A DNA stretch of 64,000 nt from NCBI GenBank assembly GCA_003508835.1, contig PUFA01000007.1, forward strand, positions 19,367,001 to 19,431,000. Direction: 5' to 3'. The DNA comes from Eonycteris spelaea. Lineage: Eukaryota; Chordata; Mammalia; Chiroptera; Pteropodidae. The notes beneath the pieces are model-generated. The model saw only the letters and a list, made by a program, of their open reading frames with translations, had not been told where the DNA came from and did not search any database. The position numbers and the translations under genes are program-made. Positions within the stretch are counted from its first letter, which is position 1; each line of letters opens with the position of its first letter. Of this stretch, positions 35,613-47,603 are shown piece by piece.

Positions 35613-35640
35613 AGTTGTTTATGAGCAAAATAGGTCTGTA

Positions 35641-36289
35641 GTATGGTTTTTCTTTAGAACCAGGCTGATATGGCCAACTGTGAAGTCTCCCTATAACTCT
35701 GGGTTTGATCTCAAGTCCTAGGTTGCCTTTATTTTTCCACAACAGCAAGCTTAGGGGAGAAGCAGTCCCCCAGTGGGTTTTTATGGTTGATGAACTTATT
35801 AGCATATCTTTGACAGGGATAGATGCACAATCAGCAGATATTCACAATTGGGTATATAACTGACCTTCCAGGAAAAGGAAGAATAAGCCACAAGGTCACG
35901 TCCCAGGTAAGCACAGATCTGAAGTTCATGGAGAACTTTGGTGAGAGTCATACCAATATAAAATTGAGCATTCCTTTTGGGACAGGATTTCTGGAGACTT
36001 TCCTAGAACATTATCAAACACCAATCATCTCAAATACAAGATCATGGATCTCCGAGCATTTGGTTCTAACACAGACCAAGGAAGTACCTAGAAGCAGGTG
36101 AGCAATCAGACATACCTGTGAACTCTGTCCTTTATGCAGCTAGACTCCGGCTAAGTCCAAACAGTTTTATCAGATGTATTTTGAGAACAAGTTTATCTTT
36201 TGAATAAAGTGAGCCTTTATTCATCAGGAGGATCCTTATAAATTAACTCACATGTGTGTCTAAGTGTATTCCTTGCTTCCCCACCTCTC
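35641..36289. other. Intergenic, no recognised element
   Basis: Sequence downstream of TTC17. The 133-aa minus-strand frame at 35404-35805 overlaps the 3' UTR and has no conserved features. Confidence 0.5.
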
Positions 36290-36805
36290 CACAATTTGGT
36301 GTTTAGTGTTTCCTGAACCAACTTTGGTTTTTTGTTTGGTTTTTAATTTCCATACAATGAAACTCATTCTTTGGTGTATAGTTCTGTGAGTTTTGACAGT
36401 TGCCTAGTCCCACAGCTACCACAACATTTAATTACGTACAAAACTTCCATGACCCCCAAAAGACTCCCTCATGCTGCCCCTTTGTAAATACCACCCTCAG
36501 CCCTTGGCAGTTGCTGCTCTGTTCTCCCTGTAGTTTGTCCTTGCCCATACTGCCATGTATTGCAATTGTATATAGCCTTTTGAGTCTGACATTTTTCATT
36601 TTAACATATGGCACTTGAGATTCCTCCATGTGGCACGAATCGGTTCAATACTCTTGATTGCTGAATAGTGTTTCATCATTAATTCACCTGTTGGAGGACA
36701 TTGGGGTGTTTCCAGATTGGGGAGATTAAGAACAAAGCTGCATTAAACACATGTAGGTTTTTGTGTGTACATAGGTTTTCATTTCTCTTACGTAAATAAT
36801 TCAGT
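36290..36805 (-). mobile_element. Old L1 LINE fragment
   Basis: The + strand carries tgtatagttctgtgagtttt, ttctccctgtagtttgtcct and aacaaagctgcattaaacac, matching the reverse complement of an old L1 3' region. Confidence 0.6.
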
Positions 36806-36814
36806 AGTCTCTCC

Positions 36815-37245
36815 TGTTGTTTTATGTGCCAAGATTATTCTGAAAGTTCCTGGTATGTGCCAAGATTATTCTGAAAGTTTTCCATGAGAAAACTCATTTA
36901 AGCCTCGTGCAAACCCAGAAGGATGGGTATTACTGTGATTCCGATTTTAAGAATGGGAAAGCTGAGATTACATCATTTTCCCAAGACTACAGCTGGGAAG
37001 GGATGGAGTCGAGGTGTGAGCCCAAACACACCACTGTAGACTCGTACGCACCGTGCCCTGTGCGCCCATTCTTGCATTTACCCTCAGTACTACAGCGTGA
37101 GGTAGACGATGTTATCCTGCTTTACAGATGAGAGCACCACGGCCCACAGGTGAAGTAACAGGTTCATAATCACACAGTTAATGTGGAGTTCAGATGCAGA
37201 CCAAGCTCAGATTTGCCTAAATTAGTGCTCTTAGCTGCTCCGCTA
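36815..37245 (-). repeat. Two MIR copies, one with an internal 31-bp duplication
   Basis: Reverse-complement MIR landmarks occur twice: once through 36815-37020 (ctcatttaagcctcgtgcaa, gattttaagaatgggaaagc) and again at 37085-37245 (tttacagatgagagcaccac, caggttcataatcacacagt). Confidence 0.65.
36823..36879. repeat. Tandem duplication, 31-bp unit
   Basis: An identical 26-base word (starting tatgtgccaagattattctg) occurs at 36823-36848 and 36854-36879. Confidence 0.95.
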
Positions 37246-37545
37246 TACTTCTTTCATGTATAAGTTATTTCTAGTGAGTGCTTCATTTTTTGTTCCTTAT
37301 TTGCTTTCGGGTGTGTTGTTGTCTCTCCCATATGTGTTCATACGTCACGTGTCTATGTCTCCTGGCATTAACTGCACTATATTATATAGTAAACAATAAA
37401 TGCTGAATGATTGACAGTACAATTAATATGTTCCTCTTCTTCCTGCTGTTGGAGTTCTGAGGGCTTTCCACCCACATCTCATAATTTTTTAGGAAACCAA
37501 TCAAAGGGAAACCAAATATCTTGCTTCTCTGCAATGAAACTTGCA

Positions 37546-37580
<35 letters not shown>

Positions 37581-37589
37581 ACCCACCCC
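37546..37589. repeat. (CA)n microsatellite
   Basis: About 15 CA units followed by an imperfect CCCA extension. Confidence 0.95.
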
Positions 37590-37850
37590 CTACTCAGGCT
37601 CCCTGCTTTCAATCTGGCTAAGAAGCTAATAGAGGAAATGCAGTCTACCCTTCACTGTCCAAGGGCCCTGCAGCACTGGTTAAGAAAGTGGAGCCAGGCT
37701 GGTGGGGCCAGCTTCCCCTTTCCTGGGCCTCCGGCAACTCCGCTCTGATGTCTGTGCCTGTGGTCATGTCCCAACCAGTGGTTAAGCCGGCATCTGGGAA
37801 TACTGGTTTCTAGCTTCAACTTCCATGGTTATTCTAATGGTCAGACATGC

Positions 37851-37867
37851 CCCCCCCCCCCGCCCCT
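37851..37867. repeat. Poly(C) tract
   Basis: A run of C with one G interruption, a likely site of assembly error. Confidence 0.9.
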
Positions 37868-38459
37868 AGATCTAACCCCATGTTTTCCCCTTCTGTGGAG
37901 ATGCAACCAGGCAAGTCCAGCTCTACCTACGTTTAATTTAGACCCTAGTGATGTCAAACACAGACATGGTTTCTGTCCTCGAGAGACAATTTAGTTAAAG
38001 AGACAGGACTGAGAGATTAGAGAACACGGAGTCCACTCCAGCAGAAGCCTGAATGTTGAAGACTCAGAAATGGAGTTCTCTGATGGATCTATTATAGGAG
38101 TCCCCTGAGACAGTGTAGACTTTTCCAGGTGCACATACCTCGGTTTGGACACTCCAAGCAGAGCTCTTCATGCCTCAGCCTCTGCCTGTCTTTTTATGCT
38201 TTTTTTCTGCCACTGATTTTTCCTTCAACAGACATGGATTGAATACTTATTATGTGCCAGGCACTGTGCTGGCCACTGCAGGTAATTCCATTCGGTGGGA
38301 GAATAGAGTGTGGGTGGGAGAGGGGTGAGAGATGAGGCTGGAGCTGGGTTTGACAGCATCATAAGTAGACCTAAGGAGTTTGGGCTTTGTCCTGAGGGAC
38401 GTGGAGAGCCAATCCCCAGTTTGTTCTTTAAACTACAATTTAATGTCTCCCACATGCAT

Positions 38460-38775
38460 CAGACTTCCACGTTTCGTGCCTGGGATCATGCTATTCCCAC
38501 AACCTGAATGCCAACTCTTCCCACTCTTCCCCTTTTTTCATATTACACTGATTTTCTGAGGCATTGGTCGCATGTCACAGGATGCCATGTGCCTACAGCA
38601 CCTGTGATAACCTCTTTGGTGACACTCATCACACTGTATGGAAATGAGCTATGCGTTTTTGTCTCATCGATGCTTAGCTCCATGTCTAATTAATGTCTAT
38701 ATCCCCTGCTCTAAAAATATATGGGCCTAGCACAAAACAGTTGCTTAATTTAAAAAAAAAAAAACAGTTACTGAA
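38460..38775 (+). repeat. L2-like 3' fragment
   Basis: Diverged L2 coding end followed by an atgggcctagcacaaaacag-like tail and an A-run. Confidence 0.5.
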
Positions 38776-38879
38776 CTATTGAACTAATGGTGAACAGATC
38801 CAGCAATACCCTAGAAAAGCTATAGCGATATCATGGAGAAGAGACTGTAAATATGCAGCGATTAAAAGACAGAGGGAAG

Positions 38880-39035
38880 ACTGAATCAGGCGAAGCCATT
38901 CCATTTAACCTACAGAGGTACCGCCCGGCCTCTCAGCCCACCTCTGAACCACCCAGTGCTCCGGACCCCTTATATAAAGGGCTTTGAACAGGGACAGGCA
39001 CACACTATCCAAACAATAAATGTTAGCTCTTCTTA
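38880..39035 (+). repeat. MIR 3' part
   Basis: The stretch aaagggctttgaacagggac then aacaataaatgttagctctt matches the MIR 3' third. Confidence 0.6.
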
Positions 39036-39719
39036 TTAGCAGAGGTCTTCAATCCTGCTGCGAAATCTTTTCCTAATTCTAAAAATAAATTCCCTTTTCC
39101 CTTGTTTCATTTCTGGACCCTGATTCAAAAGACCGACTGCTCAGAACACTGATTCCTAGCCTGGAAGGTAAGGAGCTTGCCCATGAGAGCATTTAATAGA
39201 AATACCTGAGAAAATTTTTATCTTTCTGGGTTTTTTTTTTTTTGGTAAATTTCTTCAATTGTATCTTTTATTATTGAAAAACAAAGGCCAGACCCCTGTT
39301 GAATGTAATGTCCATCAGACCCTCACCACATGCTAGCCTTCCTAAAAATGGCAGACGTTTGAGAGGAGCCTGGGGCTTCTCCAATGAGACCTCTCCAAAA
39401 GTTTGAGTGTCCAGGTCGTTCTCACTACAGCCGGTGCCTTGGGGTGAGGCTAGTGAGGATAAGGGGGCGCAGGGATAAGGGATCCAGCCAACTTCTGCCC
39501 ATTGCTCTCCTAATCCTGCAGGTGGCAGCTGGACACAAGGCTGAGCACCTGAGGACCAAATTCAGCAACCAAGGGGCGGACCCCACGGCAGTCCAGTCTC
39601 AGGGATGCTCACAAACTGAGGAGCTCCAAGTCACCGGCCTCAGAGGATGGAGAGACGAACAGGAAGTGGATGGAGCCCCTAGAGCGTTGCCGGTACGGTA
39701 GCCGCTAACCAATCTGCCT

Positions 39720-39993
39720 GTTGACATTTACATTTAAATTCATTAAAATGGAATAAAATTAAAAATTCACACAATGCAAGATACAGATGATGTATTATAG
39801 AATCGTGCACTTGAAACTTGTATAATTTTATTAACCCATGTCACCCTAATAAATTTAATAATAAAAACAATTTTCCATTCTTCTGCTGCACTGGCCACAT
39901 TTCGAGTGCTCAGCAGCTCCCCAGGGCTACTGCAGGACCGTGCAGGGGCGAAACAATTCCATCATCAGGAAGTCCCGTGGGAGAGCACTGCCC
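39720..39993. mobile_element. hAT-type element interrupted by an L1 3' end
   Basis: The left part (tttaaattcattaaaatgga, aattaaaaattca) and right part (gcactggccacatttcgagt, caattccatcatcaggaagt) match successive parts of one common hAT MITE. They are separated by the L1 piece at 39768-39870. The exact family name is uncertain. Confidence 0.6.
39768..39870 (+). mobile_element. 5'-truncated L1 3' end
   Basis: About 100 bases (gatgtattatagaatcgtgc, acttgaaacttgtataattt, tgtcaccctaataaatttaa) match the last part of a laurasiatherian, probably bat, L1 3' UTR and end in an A-rich tail. Confidence 0.7.
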
Positions 39994-41541
39994 CAGACGA
40001 CAAGCTCCGCCCCCAGCCCCAAGTGCATGATCACCAGGACCACAGACGGAGTGGGAGTGGGAAACGAAACGCATCCCCAGAGGACGCCCATCCAGCAGAC
40101 CTCAGAGCGTGCGACCCTTAAAGCAGACCTCTCATCTCCTCCTCCTTAGGAAATAATCATTTCTCCTCCAGGCTGATGAGGCTCCGGGTTTAGGGCTCTG
40201 GATGAAATTGGGTGTGAAAGGGGACACCACCTGGTTCTTTTGGCTAAACGAGTGCTAGGAGGTGTCTCGAGGGCCAGCCGCAGGTCCCGCCACACACACC
40301 CTAAGGCCTCAGTGCCTTTCGAACACCGTCACTTCTGCCTGGGGTTGCTCCTTCCTTCACATCTACTTCTCAGACGGAGGGGTCTCTGCACCAGAGCTGT
40401 GGTGCCACATTCCCTCGCACCCACTTCTACATGCCCAAGGCTGCTGGCCTTGCCTGCTGGGACCTGCCCCAGGGGACTTTTCCTGGCTGTGAGAGTACAT
40501 TGGCCCTTGCAGTACCTCTGGGCAACACTGCAGAGTTAATGCACCCAGCAGATGGGGTGCGCGGATGGATGCTTAAGTAGAATCACTCTGTTCTAACCTT
40601 TCTCCCAGAGTCCTTCAGGGCCAACTGGCCTGATAGGACACCTTTCATTGGCTGTCCTCACCCCGGCTCGCACTGCATCCCCCCCACCCCACCCCACCCC
40701 CACTCCACTTCCTTTACCGGTGTTTCCTCAGATCACTCACCAAATAAACAACTTGTACCAAAATTCTTAGAGTCTTCTGGGCAACCCAAGCCAAGACAAG
40801 GGCCTGCCATATGCCAGACACAGTGGTAAGCACAGAGGAAAAGAGATGTTACAAAAACAAACTCAGTTCCTCTCTCAGGAGTTTGCAGTGATGTGTGTGT
40901 GGCAAGCAGGTAAAGAGGCAACCAGGAGACAGGGCAAGCAGCACTCTGATGGACAAGAGGAGATGTAAGGAGCCCCAAAGAGAGATGTCTCTCCAGCCTG
41001 GATGAGGAGAGGGTTGGGAGTGGTGTCTGGGGGGACGAGGTGAAGTTAAACTGAGTGCGAAGGGTAAGGGGAAGATGGGAACTCCAGACCGCAGCAATCC
41101 TGAAGACAGTGAATGGAGAGACACAGAGAACTTTCAGGCTGGGAAAAATATAATGATGGGCTTAGCCTCCCACAAAGACTATGCTGGCGGCCATGTGAGA
41201 ATGGGCCGGAGCTGGTGAGGATGCTGGTTCAGGGATGGGCAAGGAGAGATGGAGCACAAATGAGGCAGGGCCCAGCCCCTGGGGATGGGCAGAAGGTAAA
41301 AGATCAGAGGAAGGTTGATGAAGCAGAGTTTGCCAGGACCTGATGATCACAGAGTCACAGTAGCTGAGAGAGACTTCAAGCTCTGGAGGGTTTTACCTGC
41401 CATAACACTTTGAGCATGGTAGATGGCAGGTGTTCGGTGAGAGTTATTGAGTGATGAATGAATTTTCTTTATGAGCAGTGTTCTGACCTTTCATATAGCT
41501 AGACAAGGGGAAATTCACTGAAATCTCTGATAAAAATAACT
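39994..41541. other. Intergenic, moderately GC-rich, no gene recognised
   Basis: Short open frames on both strands overlap one another and show no domain. A (CCCCA)n-like run lies at about 40679-40704. Confidence 0.5.
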
Positions 41542-42053
41542 GTATCAGTCAGCTACCACTGTGTGACAAATGTGCCCCCAAAATTCAGTGGCTTAAAACA
41601 AAAACAGTCATTTATTGTTATATCTTACCTGTCTTTGGGTTGGCGAGGAGTAGGTGATCAAGGCTGGGCTCAGAAGGGGGTCAGGGTTTCTGCGGACCTC
41701 ACTGGGGTCACTTCTGCAACTGGAGCTTGGTAAGAGGCTCTTCCCTAAGCAGAGCTTCGCTGGGCACTTTCACTGGGGCAACTTGGCTCCCTATGCCTCC
41801 CATCCTCTTCTGGGACCAGTGAGCTAGCCCAGAGTTCTCTTGGCAATGGCAGAGGCACTAGGGAATAAGCCCAATCACGCGAACACTTTGAAATACCCTG
41901 CTTGTGTCACGTCTGCTGATATCCTTTGTCCAGGGGCAGCGAATTCCAACTCGTCCTCAGTGAGAGGGCACTGCACAGTCACATGGCAGTGGGCATGGAT
42001 ACAGGGACGCGCGGGGAACGGGGCCATTAACACGACCTACCACAGCCTTCGTC
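41542..42053 (-). mobile_element. MLT1-type LTR (MaLR, solo)
   Basis: The + strand starts tatcagtcagctaccactgt then cagtggcttaaaacaaaaac, continues ggtcacttctgcaactggag and ends near cattaacacgacctaccaca, the reverse complement of an MLT1-class LTR. It carries no viral coding sequence. Confidence 0.7.
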
Positions 42054-42149
42054 CAAGTTTTGACTTCGGTGGGCCAGATAGGCAGAATATTTGCTGTCTG
42101 TCCACTCCACGGTCCTGGAAGGATTTATCACTTTGGGATGAAAATGTCA

Positions 42150-42325
42150 CTTTGAGTAAACTTTTGGTTTTTCCTTCCCCAGTTATCCCTCTGTCAACAC
42201 ATTTCACACGGTGCCACGGCTGATTCTTGTGTTTCTGTCTCCTCTGTTACACCGCGAGCTCCTGTCCTATTAATCTAGAGCCCAGACTGAATGTCAATAA
42301 ATATCTCTTAAATGCTGTATGAATG
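42150..42325 (+). repeat. L2-like 3' end
   Basis: The stretch cgcgagctcctgtcctatta then gaatgtcaataaatatctct resembles the L2 3' terminus. Confidence 0.45.
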
Positions 42326-44224
42326 ACGGCACATTTCTGGACACCGTGATCTCCATTCTTTGACCCTTTCTCTCATCTTTTGAGTATTGCCAGTTTATCC
42401 ATTATGCTTTAAGTCATCATTACAGAATCACAGAGTTGACTTTTTACCGACCTTCAGGCCCTTCAAAGTAGCCACCTCAAAAACTACACCTTGATCCACA
42501 CTTTTCCCACTCTGAGATCTGAAGGAAGTTTCCGGAATTCCTGCAGTAATGCTGTCCTGCTCACTCGAATACTCCTGAGGGTGACAACCCGTGGCCTGGT
42601 TAAGATCAATGGAATTTTTGGAAACGGCTAATAGTCAATAGCTTTGGAAGCAAAGCTGGTGACCGAGATAGGTGATCAAGCCGGGTCACTCCAGGGACAA
42701 AAACGAGACGTGGTCAGGAACGAAGGAGCCTGAGATTCTTCCCCAGTTAAAGGTTGTCCCTGAGGACAGTCCAAGGGAGCCCCTGAGGGGAGCAGACAGT
42801 AGAATTTGAGCACGTTTCCCCCCTTCCGAGGTGACTGTTTTCCCATCCACACAGCATTGGAGGAGAAAGCTCTGCTCTCGTTCACTTTTGCTGTGGTTCT
42901 CATTCTATTAAGTCCTTTGAGAATTTGATGGCAGCTCTGGACCCTTCGTCCAGCAAAATGCTCATGAGGTCATATTTTGCATCATCTTTCCAGGGATGCA
43001 TGGAACCCCCCCCCAAACAGATCCAAAAATCTCAGGCGAGATCTTCTCTTTGATGAACACACTAACTGGAACGAAGGCGCTAGAGAGCAACCAGTACGGT
43101 TTTCTTGGTATTTTCATTCCTGCCACACCCCACGATGCGCCCAGCCCAGAGCTACGACATAACAGACTCTCCAGAAATAGTGTGTGGACAACTTGTGCAA
43201 TCTTCTTCACTAGGAGATCACCTTCGTGAGTGACATCTCCGAGGCTGCCTTGTCCCCTCAGCCCTCCCACCTCGGCTGGGCAGAGCAGTCCGAGTGCGGT
43301 GAGGTTCTCAGGATGGCTACATTGCAACCTCCAAAATGTTCTCGTTTGGGAAGAAACAGAAGAGAGTCTCTTACTGCTCCAATCAGACTCGGAGTGTCAG
43401 GCCCGAATGACTTTACTTTGGGCGCGCAAGGGCCAGGCCAGACCAGATCCTACCGCATTTTAGCAGGCGCCCTCCCCCCCACACACACTCCGGGCCCCCC
43501 TTTCCTGGCTCTCCCTGGTGTCCCTCCCTTCAGACACCTGTCAGGGAGCCCTGAGCAGCCATCAAGGGCACAGCGGTGGGAAGCGGTGGCTATGAGGCCT
43601 TGCGGCCACAAGAGGGACCTATTTGTTCGGAAAGGACCGCGTCTGGCCAAGATCGTGACTCCAGCCTTCATCCAACACCCACGCAGTCTCCCAGTCGTGT
43701 TGGGTGCTGACTGCGGCGTGGGGACGGAGCGTGGGGTGCGGGGCCAGGCCTCCACTCTGAGGCCCGGCCTCATGCGGCCACCAACTGAGGCAGGTTCTCC
43801 CTCAGCCACCTGCTTCATCTGCAATGGGCAAATGGCCCAGGACACTCTCTAAGTGGCACGGCCACTCTCAATATCTCTGAGCTTTCAGAACTTCCGTAAG
43901 GTGCACTTCATCCACTCTTCATGTTTTGGTTTTTTTTCTTTATGGCAAAGGCAGCCCAAGTTCAAAGGGAGGAATGAGAAAATTCAGACAGGCAAAGGAC
44001 ATCTGTAACCAGCCCATCTCAAAGACAAACCAAGTCACCACCACAGGGGTCCGTCCTGCCTGGTACCCTCACAGACAAGCTCCTCAGGAAGCTTTCAAGG
44101 AGAATGGGGGGTGCATCATCGTCTGTGGAGTATCTCAGCAGTTTGTACAGAACTGGATACTTCCAGGGTTTCAGGTCATAGGTGCACAGAGGGAAAAATA
44201 AGTGGCCAGGGAGGGAAGGGAAGG
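42326..44224. other. Intergenic, GC-rich, no gene recognised
   Basis: GC content rises over 43200-43850. The 208-aa + frame at 43226-43852 and the 131-aa minus frame overlapping it have skewed Pro/Arg/Gly composition typical of chance frames in GC-rich DNA. A poly(C) run lies at 43008-43016. Confidence 0.5.
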
Positions 44225-44440
44225 GATCTAATCCACAGTAAGCTAGGCTGTGTGACACATTGCCTCTTCCATTCAATACAAACATGCTAAGGTGAGGATC
44301 ATTCTTGTTTTTCAGCTGGGGAAACTGAGCCTCAGAGCGATGAAGTCATTTCCCTGGGGTCACACAGTCAGGGAGCGATGGAGCCCAGATCTGCAGGCAG
44401 GACTGTCTTGCTCCAGAAGCTGATGCTTTTACAAAACCCA
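44225..44440 (-). repeat. MIR SINE fossil
   Basis: The + strand shows cagctggggaaactgagcct, cctggggtcacacagtcagg and cagatctgcaggcaggactg, the reverse-complement MIR order. Confidence 0.75.
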
Positions 44441-45469
44441 CCCCAGGGCCTCTCAGGGGTCTGTGCTCAGACTCAGAGAATGCGGTCCCACCCCTCCCCC
44501 CACCCCGGCTCCCTCGCCCATCTGCACCAACCTCATCTGCAGGGACAGCCCCAGGTTAGAGGGCCTCTCATGCCATGGGAACCCAGGCTCTGACTTCACA
44601 GTCCCTGCCCTAAACCAGCCCTCAGGAGGCCTCGGAGCAGGAGCAGTGGGCGTCAGGGAAAGGCCCTCCGCAGACCCTGCACTGAAGCGTCCACCGGCCG
44701 CTCAGCAGAATCTCACTGTGTGGGGGAAACTATTCTCACCTGGCCTCCCTCGCGGCTCTGGTGAATGGGTCCACAGAGACTCTGACCCCGTTTCCTGAAA
44801 AAGGAGTCCCTACTGCCCTCCCATGGGGGCCAGATAGCTCTGACAACAGGCACTGGCACCCCATCCTTCTTTCCTACCCTCCTTTCCTTAGGAGACCTCT
44901 TCCCAGACTCAGCCTTGAGGCCCAGGGAGAGGCCTCCCCCAGTTGCCAGGGCAACCGCTCCATTGTTTCCACTGCAGGAGTTTAGCTGCCAGGCCCCTCA
45001 GTTCCTGGACCAGCTCTCCCTGCCATTCTTGAGGCAGTGGAGCCCGCAGGGCCCCATTCTACTCCTCAGGGCCTCTTTGTCACGTCAGGATGCAGAGGAA
45101 GGGGAGACAGGCTGACTGGTCACCATGCCAACATCACATTGCCCACATCGGGGAGAGGGGAGGGGCTGGGGCAGCCCGGCCACAAGCAGCCTAGATAGTG
45201 AGCAGTTGGTCTATCTCTTGGGTCACCTGCCCAAGGATCCCTGCTGCTGGCCCAGCCACAAGCTTCAGGGTCCACTGTGGGAGAGGATTTTGCTAGATTT
45301 CTGCTTTTTTACACAATTTGCTCCATTTTTGCTTGGTTAAGCAAAGCTTGGGGCTTAGGCTTTCTCTTACCTAGCCTGAATTTTCAGCCAGCTGACAGGG
45401 TCCTGGCCATGGAAGAAGTATCAGGCTGTTCCCCACCCCCACCTGAATGTGGCGATAGTCCCTCATCCA
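44441..45469. other. Intergenic, GC-rich, no recognised element
   Basis: Several overlapping short frames occur, with no recognised gene or repeat. Confidence 0.5.
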
Positions 45470-45690
45470 TTCACTCATTCACTCCCCCTGCCTCATTGAT
45501 TCAACGATATTCACTGAGGCTGACTCAGGATTTCCCCACGTTACATATTATTAAAATCACTTAACAGAAAGAGAAACTCTTATTCAAAAAGGTAAATGGC
45601 TCGAGGTGCTTTAAATATTGTCAGAGGCAGGATACAGTCTCAGGTCTGCCTGAGTCCAACATCACTGCTTTAAAGTCAGGAAGAGGATAC
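45470..45690 (-). repeat. MIR SINE fossil (degraded)
   Basis: From an attcactgaggctgactcag start to gtctgcctgagtccaacatc, the order resembles a reverse-complemented MIR with much loss. Confidence 0.5.
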
Positions 45691-45823
45691 ACTCTCTCCA
45701 CCACTGACAGTATCTAGAGTAAATAAACAATAAGTAAATTGTTTATTGACTAAAAATAAAGCCATGATAAGGACGCTAAGGATAGGGTTTTTGCACATTG
45801 TAACTGCCTAATAAGTTTCAGTA

Positions 45824-45874
45824 ATGGATCAATGGATGGATGGAAGGATGGATGGATGGAAGGCTAGATGGAGG
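45824..45874. repeat. (GGAT)n simple repeat
   Basis: Imperfect ATGG/GGAT units with occasional GGAA variants. Confidence 0.85.
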
Positions 45875-47110
45875 GTAATAACTTCTCAGAGTATTGCGGG
45901 CAATAACATGGAAGACAACCATTCATTCAGGTGTGTATTCATTTGTACATTTATTCAGTAAATAAGTACTGAGGATTTCTGTGTGCCGTGCACCATGCTG
46001 GACACTGGGGACATGATGAAAATGAGACATAGATCTGGTTCCATGTCAGGTGAAAGAGGCGGGCAAGTGACAATGACGTGTGGCAAGCTCTATGACAGGC
46101 AAGTCCAGGCTGACCTCGATGGCATTTCTCATCTGAGTCCTGAGTCACAGACCCCCATAGCTGTGATGATTGCACAGCTATGTGAAGTAAACCAGGTCAT
46201 AAAATTCTTCTAGTTCAGTTTTTACCTGCTTTGGTTATTTCATGTATCACCACCATTATTTTTTGCCATATTTGTATACCATCTGCTGATTTTTTTTTCA
46301 CTAATATTTTTTTTCTTTAAACTGACTCACTTATTAAGCTCTTACAAATTTACATAAAATGGAAACTTTATGTCACTTCGAGACATGGAAGATCAAGTTC
46401 ATGGGTAAAATCAATGTGTCGGAACCAAAACAATGTTATTAAATTCTAGAGAGAGAATGCTGCTGCAGTCTGATTCTGAGACCCACTCTCTTATTTAAAA
46501 GAGAAATCCACAAGTATCAGTGAGATGACAGAAACATGGGCACCAGTGGTTCTTTCTCCTGCACTTAAAAGACTTGCAAGAGAATTAAAAGAAGGAAGAA
46601 TTGTTCTTAGTGGGAGATTTAATGTTATTTAGAGACTAGCATGTGGTGAACCACTCAGACTAGTTCCTGAATTTTGACAAACACTGCTGAGCCCTGCCCC
46701 TTCCTGTACAGCTTATCATGTCCCCATGGAAGGGCCCTATGGATTAAAGGAGTGTCAGGGGCTTTGGATGACCTCTCTGTGCAGTCCTCTGGGGCAATGC
46801 TGTGGGATCCACTATGGCATCCCTTCTCGCCACCCCACCTGCCACCTTCAGATCAAGCAGTATTTGGTCTATTCCCTCCAAGTGGCCCCACCTTGAGAGG
46901 GGAGCCCCAAAGAGAGGAGATTCCCTTCCACCCTTCCTTTGTGCAATGCTCAGCAGGGCCTCAGCCACTGCAGTGACTCACTGGCCTTCTCCTGGATTCT
47001 GCAGCTGATTGTCTTTTGACATTTTCCCTTCCAGGCACATTAGAAAAGGAAAAACAAACGGGCTAGCATTATGCACAGAAGTAGGATCAAAATCTCCAAA
47101 TCTTCCCCTT
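45875..47110. other. Intergenic, no gene recognised
   Basis: Around 45970-46015 there is a tgtgccgtgcaccatgctgg segment like a common ancient repeat. The remainder is unassigned. Confidence 0.45.
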
Positions 47111-47118
47111 TTCCCCAA

Positions 47119-47166
47119 CACACAGACACACACAGAGAGATAGATATGCACACACACACACACACA
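47119..47166. repeat. (CA)n microsatellite, interrupted
   Basis: Two CA blocks separated by an agagagatagata-like segment. Confidence 0.9.
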
Positions 47167-47244
47167 ACACTCATCTCTGTTGCTAGTGCCTGAGAGTCTA
47201 CTATTAGTGCTTCATTCCTTTGCACTGAAGTATTTATTCCAGTT

Positions 47245-47552
47245 AAAATAAAGAACAATTTAAGAAGGCAAATTGCTTATTATACATTCTGATTCCATTT
47301 ATATGAAATGTCCAGAGTAGGAAAATATACAGAGACAGAAAGTAGATTAATTATTTCCTAGGGCCAGAGGTAATGGGAGGTTGGGGGCGATAGTTAAAGT
47401 AACAGGTTTTTTTTAAGCAATGAAAATATTCTATCATTGATTGTAGTGATGATTGCACAGCTATGTGAATATACTGAAAATCACTGAAGTGTATGATTTA
47501 AATGGGTGAATTGTAGGGTATTGTAAATTACATCTCAATAAAGCTGAGAAAG
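47245..47552 (+). mobile_element. L1M 3' UTR end
   Basis: Landmarks are tgattccatttatatgaaat, ttatttcctagggccagagg, tgatgattgcacagctatgt and atctcaataaagctgagaaa, which is the L1 end. A purine-rich tail runs to about 47605. Confidence 0.75.
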
Positions 47553-47603
47553 TGAGAGAGCTTGAGAAAGAGAGACAGAGACAGGAAGAGAGAGACAGAG
47601 AGG
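47553..47603. repeat. GA-rich tail
   Basis: Imperfect GAGA/GACA units directly follow the L1 3' end, probably grown from its A-rich tail. Confidence 0.75.

Larger units (their letters stand above)
34618..35640 (+). other. TTC17: TTC17 3' untranslated region
   Basis: About 1 kb from the stop to the distal poly(A) signal. It contains an A-run at about 34656-34671, a CpG-rich segment at about 34963-35075 and AT-rich sequence near the end. Open frames here lack any sign of coding selection. Confidence 0.75.

Noticed and set aside
35404..35805. 133-aa minus-strand frame
   Set aside because: It overlaps the TTC17 3' UTR and poly(A) region in antisense, with no recognised homologue or promoter.
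43226..43852. 208-aa open frame
   Set aside because: GC-rich DNA with an overlapping 131-aa frame on the other strand. Composition is Pro/Arg/Ser-rich, with no domain, splice context or similarity that I recognise.
45824..45874. Regularly spaced short repeats as a possible CRISPR-like array
   Set aside because: It is a GGAT simple repeat with no unique spacers, in a mammalian genome.
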